Below are positions 9,343 through 18,192 of a stretch of DNA of 64,000 nt, piece after piece. A program made the translations under genes and the position numbers. Positions within the stretch are counted from its first letter, which is position 1. Each line of letters opens with the position of its first letter. The DNA comes from a virus: IMG/VR virus record IMGVR_UViG_3300022752_000015, positions 124,001-188,000 of that record. One strand, 5' to 3'. Under the pieces are notes generated by a model. It had not been told where the DNA came from and searched no databases. It saw only the letters and a program-made list of their open reading frames with translations.

Positions 9343-11853
9343 TTACTTTTTATTAGCAGCCTCGGCCTCGGCTTTTTTAGCAGCTTCAGCTTTATATTTT
9401 TTAGCGCCGAGAGTTGGAAAACACTTATACACACGTTCAAAGTCGCCACCGTTGTATTCAATGCGTCGTCTCCAAAGAAAAGCCGTCAATTCATCTTGAG
9501 CAGCTGCCGCAATCCCAGCTTCAGGATTTTCTTGACTATTCTCTTTCTCATCTAACATTAATTCAGCTCTCGCTATGTAATCTATTCTTCTAGTTTCGTT
9601 ATATGCCATACGTTGACCGTTCGACAAGATAATCTCTTCAGAACCTAACGAAAATCCGTTGACGGCGTCACGACCACCCAGATTTCTATTTACTCGTAAG
9701 ATCCCAGTGGGTTTACCGACCTTTAAATCTTCGGTAATATCTTGCGTCGAAAAGTTGACTTGCTTTTTTACTTTTTGACCATTTTCTATGACGGTCACGT
9801 CGCGAGGAGGATCATAATATCCCGTAATTTGTCTAACCTTATCTCCAACTACGAAGCGAGTTCCTACAGGAAATAAGGCTTGCTGCCAACCAGGAATTAT
9901 ATTTTTTTCATAAGGAAATCTAACAATAGTACTATAATCTCCTAAATTTACATCCGCTTTGTTGTCCGGATCGACTTGTCCTCCATCAATCGTGATAAAA
10001 GGTTCTTTGAGTTTTCTGTTTTCAATCAGCTCAAACCCTGCAGCACGGGGTTCTTCTAACACTGAAACGTGGTCGTTGTTTGCTTTTCCTATGACGTATA
10101 TTAGATCTCCTGGTTTTAATGCTGGAAAATCGGGACAATCAGGATGGTTTCTTTTAGCTATTGCCAATAGCTCACGACTTCCTATGTAGGGTCTTTGATT
10201 AAATGGTTTTAAATACTGTGATAGAAGATTTGCATTGTTAACCGGTTTTGCTCTATACCCGCCTGTTCCGTCTGGGACTATTTCTACTTCTAATCCGCCG
10301 ATCGTGTTAATCGCAACGCTGTTAATAGCGTCCTCATCCTGAGCCGCATTAACATTTGCAAATATTTTTTGCATAATATCGTAAAGTTCTACATTAAAAG
10401 TCCCATCGTCTTTCAACCATTTGTAATTTCTCAATACGAAAGACATTTTTAGACCTGCTGGGGCTGTCGACGTTGGGTACAAGGACGTAAAAAATCCTGC
10501 GTTGAATCCTCCTGCATAGTAGCAAGATCTTGCAAACAAAGCGCAGGAAGATTGTTCTAACGATAAACTTTTAGCATATTGATATTGACCGTTAGCGTTC
10601 TCAACAGGAGCAAATTTAGAATAATCCGACGACCAATCTGTAATTTCTTTTACGTTAATTCTTTTTGTTTCTTGCGCTTCTGGATCAATGGGTTCACCTA
10701 TCAGGTTCACGGTTCCATCATTCATCTGAGCTAGCGCAGCTTCTGCAAAATACAGAGAAGATATGTAGGGTTCTCCGTCATTTTGTCCTGCGCTTACTCC
10801 GGCAAGGCTGCGAGCATAACGACGAACCCTTTCTGACGGTGTGTCTGGTCCTTTCTTCGCGGGTTTCTTTTTAACGACATCATACCCTGAGATTTGCTGG
10901 TTGATAGCGCAACCTGCGCTTCCTGGTGCCATACCAATCGTTGAGGCAAAAGCAGCATTTAACAAACATTCGGCTGTTTTTCTCGCCAACACCACTGTTG
11001 CTGCAGCCTGAACAGAAGACGTGGGTTTAATGTTACCAAAAATACCAGAGTCTCTCACCATGCCGCATATTTCTGCTAATATCGCTTTTATATCTCCTAA
11101 TTTAGGCAAAAAACCAGGTATCTTCGCGATCATCTCAACCAACAAGTTAGGAATGCCTGTAACTAAAGCAACCTGTAAATCCACAAAGTCTAAAAATGCC
11201 TCAAGCGGATTCGGAATTCCAGGAATTGGAGGAATCTCTAAGCCTGGTATAGGAGGGAGAGCTGGTAATTCCGGGATTGGAGGGCTAGGTATTCCAGGAA
11301 TTGGCGGCGGAAAAGGTACATCAGGCGGCAAAGGTAATGAAGGTATTGATGGGACCTTGACTAGTTCAAGGAGCTTTGGTACCAATAAAACTGGAGGGAA
11401 AAAATCTGGGACTCCTGCTGCTAACAAATCTATGGCAAACTTGGGAACAAGCAATCCTGTAAAATACGGTATAAAACCGCTAGGGAATGATAATTCTGGC
11501 ATTTCAATGCCAAAAGATCCAGCTAGTGCTATGGGGTCAGCCAAGGCAGGTAATAAGCTGAAGGTCGACTCTAGATTGAGAGACTTGGCTATCTTTTCAT
11601 ACTGACCTTTCACTGTGTTCTTGTGAAAATCTGAAAAGATTGACTCGACTTCTAAATTAAATGCCTGCGGATCCATATTCGGATTCGGTGGAATAGGATC
11701 GCCACAGGGAAAAGGGGATGGTATAGTGAGGTTCTCTGATCCATTTATGACAATGTCCTTGACCTCTTCTATGAATTTGTTTTTTGCTTTTTCAGTCAAA
11801 GTCAAGTCATCTTCTTTTAAGATGCCAGCAGCAACTTGACAACCCATTCCCAT
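9343..11853 (-). CDS. Tail-associated NlpC/P60-CHAP-like cell-wall peptidase with proline-rich linker
   Basis: An 836-residue protein. Residues about 160-215 are a Pro-rich linker built of repeated PPIPG/PSIP units. After it, residues about 430-640 carry a papain-like (NlpC/P60 or CHAP) signature: SSCALFARSCYYAGG with candidate catalytic Cys437, then ALKPGDLIYVIG, NNDHVSVLEE with candidate His595, and ITIDGGQVD. Such enzymes cut peptidoglycan peptide or amide bonds. The gene lies between the spike and gp25 genes, so it is probably the lytic part of the tail tip that T4 places in gp5 as a lysozyme. The C-terminal tail is Ala/Lys/Glu-rich and helical. The third catalytic residue was not assigned. 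Confidence 0.75.
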   Translation of the reverse strand: MGMGCQVAAGILKEDDLTLTEKAKNKFIEEVKDIVINGSENLTIPSPFPCGDPIPPNPNMDPQAFNLEVESIFSDFHKNTVKGQYEKIAKSLNLESTFSLLPALADPIALAGSFGIEMPELSFPSGFIPYFTGLLVPKFAIDLLAAGVPDFFPPVLLVPKLLELVKVPSIPSLPLPPDVPFPPPIPGIPSPPIPELPALPPIPGLEIPPIPGIPNPLEAFLDFVDLQVALVTGIPNLLVEMIAKIPGFLPKLGDIKAILAEICGMVRDSGIFGNIKPTSSVQAAATVVLARKTAECLLNAAFASTIGMAPGSAGCAINQQISGYDVVKKKPAKKGPDTPSERVRRYARSLAGVSAGQNDGEPYISSLYFAEAALAQMNDGTVNLIGEPIDPEAQETKRINVKEITDWSSDYSKFAPVENANGQYQYAKSLSLEQSSCALFARSCYYAGGFNAGFFTSLYPTSTAPAGLKMSFVLRNYKWLKDDGTFNVELYDIMQKIFANVNAAQDEDAINSVAINTIGGLEVEIVPDGTGGYRAKPVNNANLLSQYLKPFNQRPYIGSRELLAIAKRNHPDCPDFPALKPGDLIYVIGKANNDHVSVLEEPRAAGFELIENRKLKEPFITIDGGQVDPDNKADVNLGDYSTIVRFPYEKNIIPGWQQALFPVGTRFVVGDKVRQITGYYDPPRDVTVIENGQKVKKQVNFSTQDITEDLKVGKPTGILRVNRNLGGRDAVNGFSLGSEEIILSNGQRMAYNETRRIDYIARAELMLDEKENSQENPEAGIAAAAQDELTAFLWRRRIEYNGGDFERVYKCFPTLGAKKYKAEAAKKAEAEAANKK

Positions 11854-11862
11854 GTTAAGACC

Positions 11863-13428
11863 TCACTTAATTAGTACTTTGTTTGCATAGGTTCCTAAAG
11901 AAGGTGCGATAGCCCCTAGGTTACCGGCTGAATTTGCACTCTTTGCTCCTGCAAATTGACCACCCATGGTCGTCAGCAACGGTCCTCCCACGATGCCACC
12001 TCCCGTAGGTGTTACAGGAAAATCTGAACAAACTATTCCTCTATTTGCGTCATCTCCTCCTAACTTTATATAACCTAGCTTGGAAGGAGTAAACACTATG
12101 TCACCATTAGATTTTATAGTGATAGATGCGTATTTCGTAGAGTCATCACTCTCATCTTTTATCGGGTTCCCGTTAGCATCTTCATCATTAGAAAATCCTT
12201 TCACCAACAACTGAATGTCAGATCTGGCCACTATTCTAACTTTATCAGTTTTTAGAACTATAGCAGCATCTCCTTCTACGTTATCTCCAGTTGCAGGACC
12301 AAAGTTGGATTTGTTATACAAGTTCAATCCTAAAGCTGCATCAGGCGATGTTCTTTGAGAAATCATGATGCGGCTGCGGTCATTACGCGTGTCAGGATCA
12401 CCTTCAAGAGGCTCTAGATTTGTTATAAATTTATCTAACTCTTGTTCTCCTAAATCATTATTTACGATTTTTCCTGATGTCCCTTGTTCGTTCTTTACGA
12501 TTTCTTCATCAGCAGATTTTTTTCCTGATCCTCGGCCGACGACTATGTCTATTGCTCCCGCTGCAGTTTCAGCAGAAAAATTTCCTGAAGACAAAGGGTT
12601 AGGTCCATAGTTTTCGAACCTATCTCTGCCCAACACAATTAGAGAATTATTGCTTCCTTCAAGGGCTAAATCTCCTGGTCTCTTCTTGAAACGAGGAATT
12701 GGTTCTCTTACCTCTAGTGACGCGGCATTAGAATTTAAAATAATGTTCTCGTAAGCATTTGCGAAATCTTGTTTTGTCAAAATATATTGACTGTCCGCAT
12801 TTACGATTTGATCAGGTTCTTCATTTTCGTTTAAAACGTTGATAAAAATTCCGTTCTTAAAATGAAAACGAGGTTTGGTAGGTTCCTGAAGTTCATTTAT
12901 TACTTGGATTGTTTCAGGAGAAAACGTAGGATTAAAACTGTTATCGTACTCTCGAGGAGCATGACTGTGGTTGACATCATCTATGTGTTGTGAACCGACG
13001 ATTCGGCATATCCAATAGCCTATGCTTTTCTTCTCAGTCAAAGATTCAAAAACAACCCAGACATGCTCACCTGCCTTACATGGAATGGCTAAGTGAGATG
13101 GGAAAAAAGGATACAATATCATCGTTGTAGCTGCATCAGCTCGATTTGCCAAAACGTCTGATAAAACAGGCTTAGCAATAATCGAATTACGAGGCATAGA
13201 TCTAGAAAATTCAAAGTTTGTCAACTCGCCGTAGGCACTTTGAATCGAATCTAATGATTCAGTCGTCAATTCAGAAGGAGAATTAAAAACTTCAAGAACT
13301 ACAAACTTTTGGAAAACAGGGAATAGGCTAATGTCGCTGTTAGAAAACTCATTATAAGCAGCACGAATTGCAGAGTTAGTCTTAAAGGTACCTTCAGCTA
13401 TCTCAGATTGTAATCTGGAATTACCCAT
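11863..13428 (-). CDS. Baseplate central spike protein, gp5-like OB fold with beta-helix-like C-terminus
   Basis: A 521-residue protein. Residues about 100-160 look like the OB-fold of phage spike proteins: ILYPFFPSHLAIPCKAGEHV, then GYWICRIVG and a DDVNHSH turn. The C-terminal part has repeated short strands (DKVRIVARSDIQLLVKG, ASITIKSNGDIVFTPS) like the triple-stranded beta-helix of gp5/VgrG-type needles, and ends in a Gly/Ala-rich tail. T4 gp5 carries a lysozyme domain in the middle, but none is visible here. The peptidase function seems to lie in the next gene, 9 bases downstream. The fold call is from pattern and position. Confidence 0.7.
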   Translation of the reverse strand: MGNSRLQSEIAEGTFKTNSAIRAAYNEFSNSDISLFPVFQKFVVLEVFNSPSELTTESLDSIQSAYGELTNFEFSRSMPRNSIIAKPVLSDVLANRADAATTMILYPFFPSHLAIPCKAGEHVWVVFESLTEKKSIGYWICRIVGSQHIDDVNHSHAPREYDNSFNPTFSPETIQVINELQEPTKPRFHFKNGIFINVLNENEEPDQIVNADSQYILTKQDFANAYENIILNSNAASLEVREPIPRFKKRPGDLALEGSNNSLIVLGRDRFENYGPNPLSSGNFSAETAAGAIDIVVGRGSGKKSADEEIVKNEQGTSGKIVNNDLGEQELDKFITNLEPLEGDPDTRNDRSRIMISQRTSPDAALGLNLYNKSNFGPATGDNVEGDAAIVLKTDKVRIVARSDIQLLVKGFSNDEDANGNPIKDESDDSTKYASITIKSNGDIVFTPSKLGYIKLGGDDANRGIVCSDFPVTPTGGGIVGGPLLTTMGGQFAGAKSANSAGNLGAIAPSLGTYANKVLIK

Positions 13429-13431
13429 TCT

Positions 13432-13803
13432 TCAGTTGTCCCTTATTTTACTAAACACTTCATCAGGATCTATGGTCTCAGAAGCTGTCTCAGCCTTTGC
13501 TACGAGTTCAGCTAGCTTGATAAGCTGATCGTTCGCCTTGCTCATTCTTTCAATGTATGACGAAATGTTTCTTCCATGCACTGCATGTTCTGTGCTCTTA
13601 TCATGCACAATCATCACCAATTTTGTGAACATTATGTACGCATTTTGTCGATCACAAATGGCGTTTTCGTATATCTCTTTCCATAGTTGCTTTTTCTTAT
13701 CAGTCAAAGATTCTATTTGATTTAGTAGCGTGCTAAAATCTTTTACTTTTTCCTGTATGGTCTTGTCGCTCAACTCCAAAGCATCATGTAGATCTGTAGT
13801 CAT
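13432..13803 (-). CDS. Small helical protein of the sigma-spike intergenic position, unknown function
   Basis: A 123-residue, mostly helical protein (MTTDLHDALELSDKTIQEKV) with heptad-like spacing in residues 10-45 and 75-105, so a short coiled coil is likely. There are no Cys clusters, membrane segments or catalytic motifs. It lies 8 bases downstream of the sigma-like gene and 3 bases upstream of the spike gene, so it belongs to the same transcript. It might be a tail-assembly chaperone or baseplate-hub helper, but nothing in the sequence proves this. Confidence 0.7.
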   Translation of the reverse strand: MTTDLHDALELSDKTIQEKVKDFSTLLNQIESLTDKKKQLWKEIYENAICDRQNAYIMFTKLVMIVHDKSTEHAVHGRNISSYIERMSKANDQLIKLAELVAKAETASETIDPDEVFSKIRDN

Positions 13804-13811
13804 AATTGAAA

Positions 13812-14597
13812 TTATTCGAAGATATCGTTTAAGGAATTAAATTTTAGCTTGTTATAATGCTTTTTTATCGATTGTATTGATGTCGTCAGTTGTTTAGGGC
13901 TTAAACCTGATAACTCACGCATGTAAATAAAAATTGCGCTTTTATTCAATATGTCAATATCATCAATATTTTCAAAGATTGTTATAACCGAATTGATACA
14001 TGCTAGTTCATTCTCAACTTTTACCTTGGCGCGGATATCATACAACATCTTAAGTATCTTAGCGGTATATGCGGCCTTATCCAGATCATGATCTTGAGAA
14101 GGTACCATGTTGTACTCTTCTATTATTTGTATTTCACTGTTTGAAAGCATCTCGACATCGCTCAAACTAACCATTCTCTTTGTTTTTTGAGCTTTTTGTT
14201 TCGTTTTTATGATCAACCAGTTCTTTGCGACAACGTTAAAGTAAGAAAATGCATTGGTACCCATTGATTGGTTGAACTTATGAATTGTTTCAAACAAAAA
14301 ATTTACGCAATCACTCTTTAAGTCCTCATAAGAATCATACATGCTGCTAAACTTATGAATGTTAATAAGGTTTTCAACCAGCTTTTCAAAAGCTGGCATT
14401 ATTTCATCTACATACAATCTTTCTCTTTCAATCTTATCCACCGAACTTTGAAACTTGCAGATAGCTTCTTGAGTGTTGGAAGTGAAATAAAATTTAGGAT
14501 TTTGTTGCGTTCCTTCTTCATTGGGTGAATCAGTTTGCGCACTTTTTCTCTTTTTTCTAGTTTTTTTTGTTTTTGTTTCTTCCACAATTTTACTCAT
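13812..14597 (-). CDS. Phage late sigma factor, gp55-like
   Basis: A 261-residue protein. After a Lys-rich N-terminal tail (KTKKTRKKRKS), residues about 75-145 follow sigma-70 region 2 as in T4 gp55: a helix with LVENLINIHKF, SYEDLKSDCVNFLFETIHKF, and AFSYFNVVAKNWLIIKTKQK. That region binds the polymerase clamp and reads the -10 element. The C-terminus has a helix-turn-helix-like stretch (IYMRELSGLSPKQLTTSIQS) that could serve as a region-4-like part, making it longer than T4 gp55 (185). Gp55-type factors direct late transcription coupled to replication. It is placed just upstream of the baseplate genes it may serve. Assignment is by pattern. Confidence 0.7.
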   Translation of the reverse strand: MSKIVEETKTKKTRKKRKSAQTDSPNEEGTQQNPKFYFTSNTQEAICKFQSSVDKIERERLYVDEIMPAFEKLVENLINIHKFSSMYDSYEDLKSDCVNFLFETIHKFNQSMGTNAFSYFNVVAKNWLIIKTKQKAQKTKRMVSLSDVEMLSNSEIQIIEEYNMVPSQDHDLDKAAYTAKILKMLYDIRAKVKVENELACINSVITIFENIDDIDILNKSAIFIYMRELSGLSPKQLTTSIQSIKKHYNKLKFNSLNDIFE

Positions 14598-14883
14598 TGT
14601 TCGGTTGTAATTTTTCGTTTACTATGTTGTTAGCTACTAAAAGCATGGCATCGCGGGCGTTCTTTGCGCTTTGTACTAATTCGACAGCAATTGGATCATC
14701 AAATGCAACTGGTGTTTCTAACAACTTTGTCATTCTTCCATAAGAAAAATCAAGCACGTCTAAAGATTCTTCAATTCTTTCAGTCAAATCTTCAAACTGT
14801 TCTAACGTCTGCATGTGCCTCTTTACTAAGAGAAACAAACATGAAAATGTTAAAAGATTAGAAAATATCAAAAAATAAATCAT
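14590..14883 (-). CDS. Small membrane protein with one N-terminal transmembrane segment
   Basis: A 97-residue protein beginning MIYFLIFSNLLTFSCLFLLV, a clear membrane span or uncleaved signal anchor, followed by KRHMQ and a helical soluble domain with coiled-coil-like spacing (residues 25-90). The positive residues after the span suggest a cytoplasmic C-terminus by the positive-inside rule. The ATG overlaps the stop of the glycosyltransferase gene (ATGA) and the 3' end overlaps the sigma gene by 8 bases. It could be a holin/antiholin-type or membrane-scaffold protein. Neither can be shown here. Confidence 0.75.
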   Translation of the reverse strand: MIYFLIFSNLLTFSCLFLLVKRHMQTLEQFEDLTERIEESLDVLDFSYGRMTKLLETPVAFDDPIAVELVQSAKNARDAMLLVANNIVNEKLQPNNE

Positions 14884-16040
14884 TTTAAGAAATGTCCTAA
14901 TTGATCATCATAAATTTTCGCAACTTCTGAAAACCGATATTTCTCTTTAATCACATTAGCTCCTTCTAATGCCCATTCTTTAGGCAAAGTAGGAGATGAT
15001 CTAAACTTTGCAATTTTTTTCTTAAAATCTGACTCTAGGGGTTCAGCCCATTTAGCTCCTGCTACAAAGATCTTATCATCTATGCGCGACGGATGGACTG
15101 GGACGATCTTACTATCAATCTTAGTAAATTTGGTGTGCTTCAAAAAATCTAAGTGTCCTGACCAATTTGTAGCAATGACTGGTAATCCAGAAGCGGCGGC
15201 TTCTAAAATTGGTAATCCATATCCTTCTCCCCTAGTCAAAGTTACCAAAGCTTTAATTTTAGGATTCGTGTAAAGACCAGCTACATCTTTATTACTTAGT
15301 TCGCCATGCAAAAGATGTAATTTAGGATATGGACCTTTTCTAACTTCAGATAAAACATTTTTTAGAATCTTAATGATAAGATTTCTATCAATTTTAGTAT
15401 TTCTTCCTGAATTAGTCTTTAGAACTATTCCAACATCAGGATCATCCTTAAAAACTTCGCACAACCATTTAATGGTAAACAGAATATTCTTTCGATCATT
15501 GTGCGGGTTATTTCCTGTAAGTTGTCCGAACACTAAAAAATTAAATTTGGTGTCAACTTCTGGCAAATCTAAACTGTGATCATTACCTAATATTTCTTCG
15601 CAAAAAGATTCTGGTATTACGTGAACTGGTTTTATTACTTCGCCTATTGAAGTAATGCTTTCTTTTGCATGATTAGAAGGAAAAACAACTGCATCCATGC
15701 TGTTACAAGCGGTTACCCAAGACGTATGAGCCTTGTCTGTTTCTACTGATGCTGTCAAACCTACGTTTTTTGAAGATAATTTTGGATCCCATTCGTTAGG
15801 AAGCTGAAGTTGAAAAGAAACGTCTGCCTTGTAATCAGGACCAACCGTTCTTTCCATTATTTTTCCGACCAATCCATCATCAAAATCTTTATCTAAAATC
15901 CATGGAGTATCTCCCCAAGGAGTTGCCATAAATTTCACGGAAATATCAGGTTGATTAATTAACCACTTTGCTACCTGTCTACTATGAACTCCGTATCCAG
16001 ATTGCGTCATCACAGGACCCCTGAGAACTACAGTTTTCAT
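14880..16040 (-). CDS. Glycosyltransferase, GT-B fold, GT4-like
   Basis: A retaining-type GT4 family enzyme, expected to move a sugar from a nucleotide-sugar to an acceptor. The C-terminal Rossmann domain has TRGEGYGLPILEAAASGLPV, the E-x7-E motif that contacts the donor. The N-terminus MKTVVLRGPVMTQSGYGVHS contains the usual Gly-rich first loop. The ATG at 16040 overlaps the upstream stop (ATGA), giving 386 residues. An in-frame upstream start at 16079 would add 13 residues and a longer overlap and is less likely. It is the last sugar gene of the island and is followed at once by the membrane protein. The sugar and acceptor are unknown. Confidence 0.85.
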   Translation of the reverse strand: MKTVVLRGPVMTQSGYGVHSRQVAKWLINQPDISVKFMATPWGDTPWILDKDFDDGLVGKIMERTVGPDYKADVSFQLQLPNEWDPKLSSKNVGLTASVETDKAHTSWVTACNSMDAVVFPSNHAKESITSIGEVIKPVHVIPESFCEEILGNDHSLDLPEVDTKFNFLVFGQLTGNNPHNDRKNILFTIKWLCEVFKDDPDVGIVLKTNSGRNTKIDRNLIIKILKNVLSEVRKGPYPKLHLLHGELSNKDVAGLYTNPKIKALVTLTRGEGYGLPILEAAASGLPVIATNWSGHLDFLKHTKFTKIDSKIVPVHPSRIDDKIFVAGAKWAEPLESDFKKKIAKFRSSPTLPKEWALEGANVIKEKYRFSEVAKIYDDQLGHFLK

Positions 16041-17281
16041 AGAGAATTTACCTCCCAAGCTTTTCTTTGGTCTTTCCAAGTTTCAATCAGTTTCATCAAT
16101 GAAATATCCCAATCAGAAACAATCTTCTTTAGATCATAATCTTTGTGAGCGTGTTCTAATGCTCTCATTCCGACTTGCTTTCTCTTATCAGGACCCCATT
16201 CATACATTTCTAAAAATGCATTTGCTAATTTTTCATGAGTAACTAAATCTTCGTAAATGAAAGGTACCATTTGATTGCCAACCAAAGATTTAACGTCAGG
16301 TTCTAATGCAATCCCATATTGTTCACCAGTCTCTAGATCTTCAACTTGTCTAGTTAACCCGCCGGTTTTAATAGCAATAATGGGCTTTCCACACATCATA
16401 GCTTCTAAAGTGGGTAAACCAAATCCTTCATTAGAACTTCTATTAACGATTGTATCGCATGCCGAATAAACTTCTCTCATTTCATCGAAATCAACTCTCT
16501 TTTTAGAGAATTTTACATGATCTTCAATCTGAAGCATCTCTATGACATGATAAAGATTAGGACCTTCATGATCAAGAGGATCTGTATGCATCAAAAGCGT
16601 AGCTTTTTTATGACCATGCTTTTCTTGCAAAGCATCTAAAAATTGCTTCCAAGACACTAAAATATCACTTGGCATTTTTCTTCTAGCATTTCTAGAGACA
16701 TAAAGAGCCACAAAGTGATCTGCTCTATCGGAACCTAAAATCTTAACTTTATTTTTTCTAGAATTATCTTCAGATAAAGGATAATAGATTTCTTTTGGAA
16801 CTCCATGAGGAATATAGTTGGTTTTTTCTGGAAATCTTTCCTTAACCATTTGATAGGTGGGCCAATTTATACAATTGACTAAATCAGTAGATTCATATAG
16901 CACTTTATTGAATTCTGGCCAAGGACCGTTATCCCATAGATGATTGTATGCGATTGGACATATTTGATGTATTTCATCCTCCATTTCCCAAACCCAAATA
17001 AAAAATCTAGGATCGGTAAATAGCATTAGAGCGTCTGGTCGTTCAGTCGCAAGGACTTGTCGCAAAAGATTTCTGTCACCAAATCCGTTAGTCGGTTTGA
17101 TAATGAAATCTTCATTTACTACAATCGTTCTATAGTCTTCATGCTTCATTGCACCACCAAAGCACTTAAACTTATATTTCCCTGTAGAAATTAGTCCATT
17201 AATCAACCATCTAGCTTGAGTTCCTACTCCGCTCGTAGAAAGTGGGTGATCTGAAAGTAACAATATTGTCTTTTTCTGCAT
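16037..17281 (-). CDS. Glycosyltransferase, GT-B fold, GT4-like
   Basis: A 414-residue GT4-type protein. The N-terminal LLLSDHPLSTSGVGTQARWL is the donor-domain-facing Gly loop. The C-terminal half has NRSSNEGFGLPTLEAMMCGK with the E-x7-E motif and IAIKTGG after it. The ATG at 17281 is preferred over an in-frame TTG at 17284. The stop overlaps the next GT4 start, so the two are a coupled pair and may add consecutive sugars. The 57 bases upstream (17282-17341) have no strong promoter or RBS except a GTAGG about 16 bases before the ATG. Confidence 0.85.
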   Translation of the reverse strand: MQKKTILLLSDHPLSTSGVGTQARWLINGLISTGKYKFKCFGGAMKHEDYRTIVVNEDFIIKPTNGFGDRNLLRQVLATERPDALMLFTDPRFFIWVWEMEDEIHQICPIAYNHLWDNGPWPEFNKVLYESTDLVNCINWPTYQMVKERFPEKTNYIPHGVPKEIYYPLSEDNSRKNKVKILGSDRADHFVALYVSRNARRKMPSDILVSWKQFLDALQEKHGHKKATLLMHTDPLDHEGPNLYHVIEMLQIEDHVKFSKKRVDFDEMREVYSACDTIVNRSSNEGFGLPTLEAMMCGKPIIAIKTGGLTRQVEDLETGEQYGIALEPDVKSLVGNQMVPFIYEDLVTHEKLANAFLEMYEWGPDKRKQVGMRALEHAHKDYDLKKIVSDWDISLMKLIETWKDQRKAWEVNSL

Positions 17282-17341
17282 CAACGATATATTACCTACT
17301 TTTCAAAAGTTGTAATAAAAATTCATCAAACTAACAAAAAA

Positions 17342-18160
17342 TTATGTGCAATGCTCAGTGCCTTTATACTCACAGTATGTGCATGCATCTCTATTTTTGA
17401 TGGCAATGCCTCGTTTGACGGAAGTCAACATGTTTCCAACAACCTTAAGAGATTTCTTAATTGGTACCTCACCAAGAGAAACAGAAAATAACTCGCAATG
17501 TTCTCCTGGTTTTGCTGACTTTTTCAAAAGCACAAAACCGCATCTAACATCCTTGAATGGAACATTAGGATTTTTTTGGCACCAATAGTTTTTGTAAAGA
17601 GCCAGCTGGGCTTTTACCATGTCGTCTGATCTTTTTTCTCGAAACCACCCTCTTATAGTAGTTTTCCAATCGAGAATCCAATAGACTGTTTCTCCTCTTT
17701 TACCCTTGGCTTTAATGACTCCATCAATAAAACCTTTGAATGCATGAGGATGACCTTCAACGGCTTCATAAAGTTGATGCTCTGCATCAACGACTTGCCA
17801 TTCAGGAAACTCTTTATCTAAAAATGCAGGAACCTCAGATAGAATTTGAGATACTTCAACCTTAGCTTTCTCTAAAGCAGATTTAGAAAAATCAGGATTG
17901 TCTTCATGCTTCTTCCAAGCATTGTCTAGATGACTAAACGCGACCTGCTGATCCATCTCTCGAGTCAACAGATATTTTTCGCAAGATGCATGGACAGCGG
18001 TTCCAAAGTCTAAAACAGGAGAAGGTTTAGACAAATCAATCTTTTTAATATGAATTAGATGATGTCTAAAAGAACATTCCTTCCATAACTTTACCTCAGA
18101 AAAAGAAACGTGCGGTTTTCCAGTAGGTAAAGTTTGGAAGGAACTATTATTTTCTTGCAT
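17342..18160 (-). CDS. Cas4/AddB-type PD-(D/E)XK exonuclease with four-Cys iron-sulfur motif
   Basis: A 272-residue RecB-family nuclease. The motifs are FGTAVHASCEKYL (helix His), GFIDGVIKA and WILDWKTT (the D...D-x-K active site), and QLALYKNYW (QxxxY). One Cys near the N-terminus (LWKECSFRHH) plus C-terminal CTYC and EHC give four Cys spaced as in Cas4/AddB iron-sulfur nucleases. These enzymes process DNA ends. There is no cas1/cas2 or repeat array nearby, so a phage recombination or host-DNA degradation role is likelier than spacer acquisition. It is oddly placed inside the glycan operon. A 9-bp hairpin ends 4 bases before the ATG. Confidence 0.85.
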   Translation of the reverse strand: MQENNSSFQTLPTGKPHVSFSEVKLWKECSFRHHLIHIKKIDLSKPSPVLDFGTAVHASCEKYLLTREMDQQVAFSHLDNAWKKHEDNPDFSKSALEKAKVEVSQILSEVPAFLDKEFPEWQVVDAEHQLYEAVEGHPHAFKGFIDGVIKAKGKRGETVYWILDWKTTIRGWFREKRSDDMVKAQLALYKNYWCQKNPNVPFKDVRCGFVLLKKSAKPGEHCELFSVSLGEVPIKKSLKVVGNMLTSVKRGIAIKNRDACTYCEYKGTEHCT

Positions 18161-18164
18161 TGTT

Positions 18165-18188
18165 ATAAGGTAATTTACATTACCTTAT
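18165..18188 (-). promoter_or_regulatory. Perfect 9-bp inverted repeat directly before the Cas4-like gene
   Basis: ATAAGGTAA (18165-18173) and TTACCTTAT (18180-18188) are exact inverses around a 6-base loop. In the mRNA the hairpin ends 4 bases before the ATG and includes the AAGG that could pair with 16S rRNA, so folding would hide the ribosome site. It could instead be a DNA operator. It has no following U-run, so it is not a typical terminator. Confidence 0.55.
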
Positions 18189-18192
18189 TAGT

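Noticed and set aside
11021-11605. Plus-strand 194-codon open frame, Gly/Ile-rich (GIGGI-type repeats).
   Set aside because: It is the mirror of the proline-rich linker of the minus-strand peptidase gene. The pattern arises from reading the Pro codons backwards.
17342-18160. CRISPR-Cas adaptation gene.
   Set aside because: No cas1/cas2, effector gene or repeat array was found in the window.
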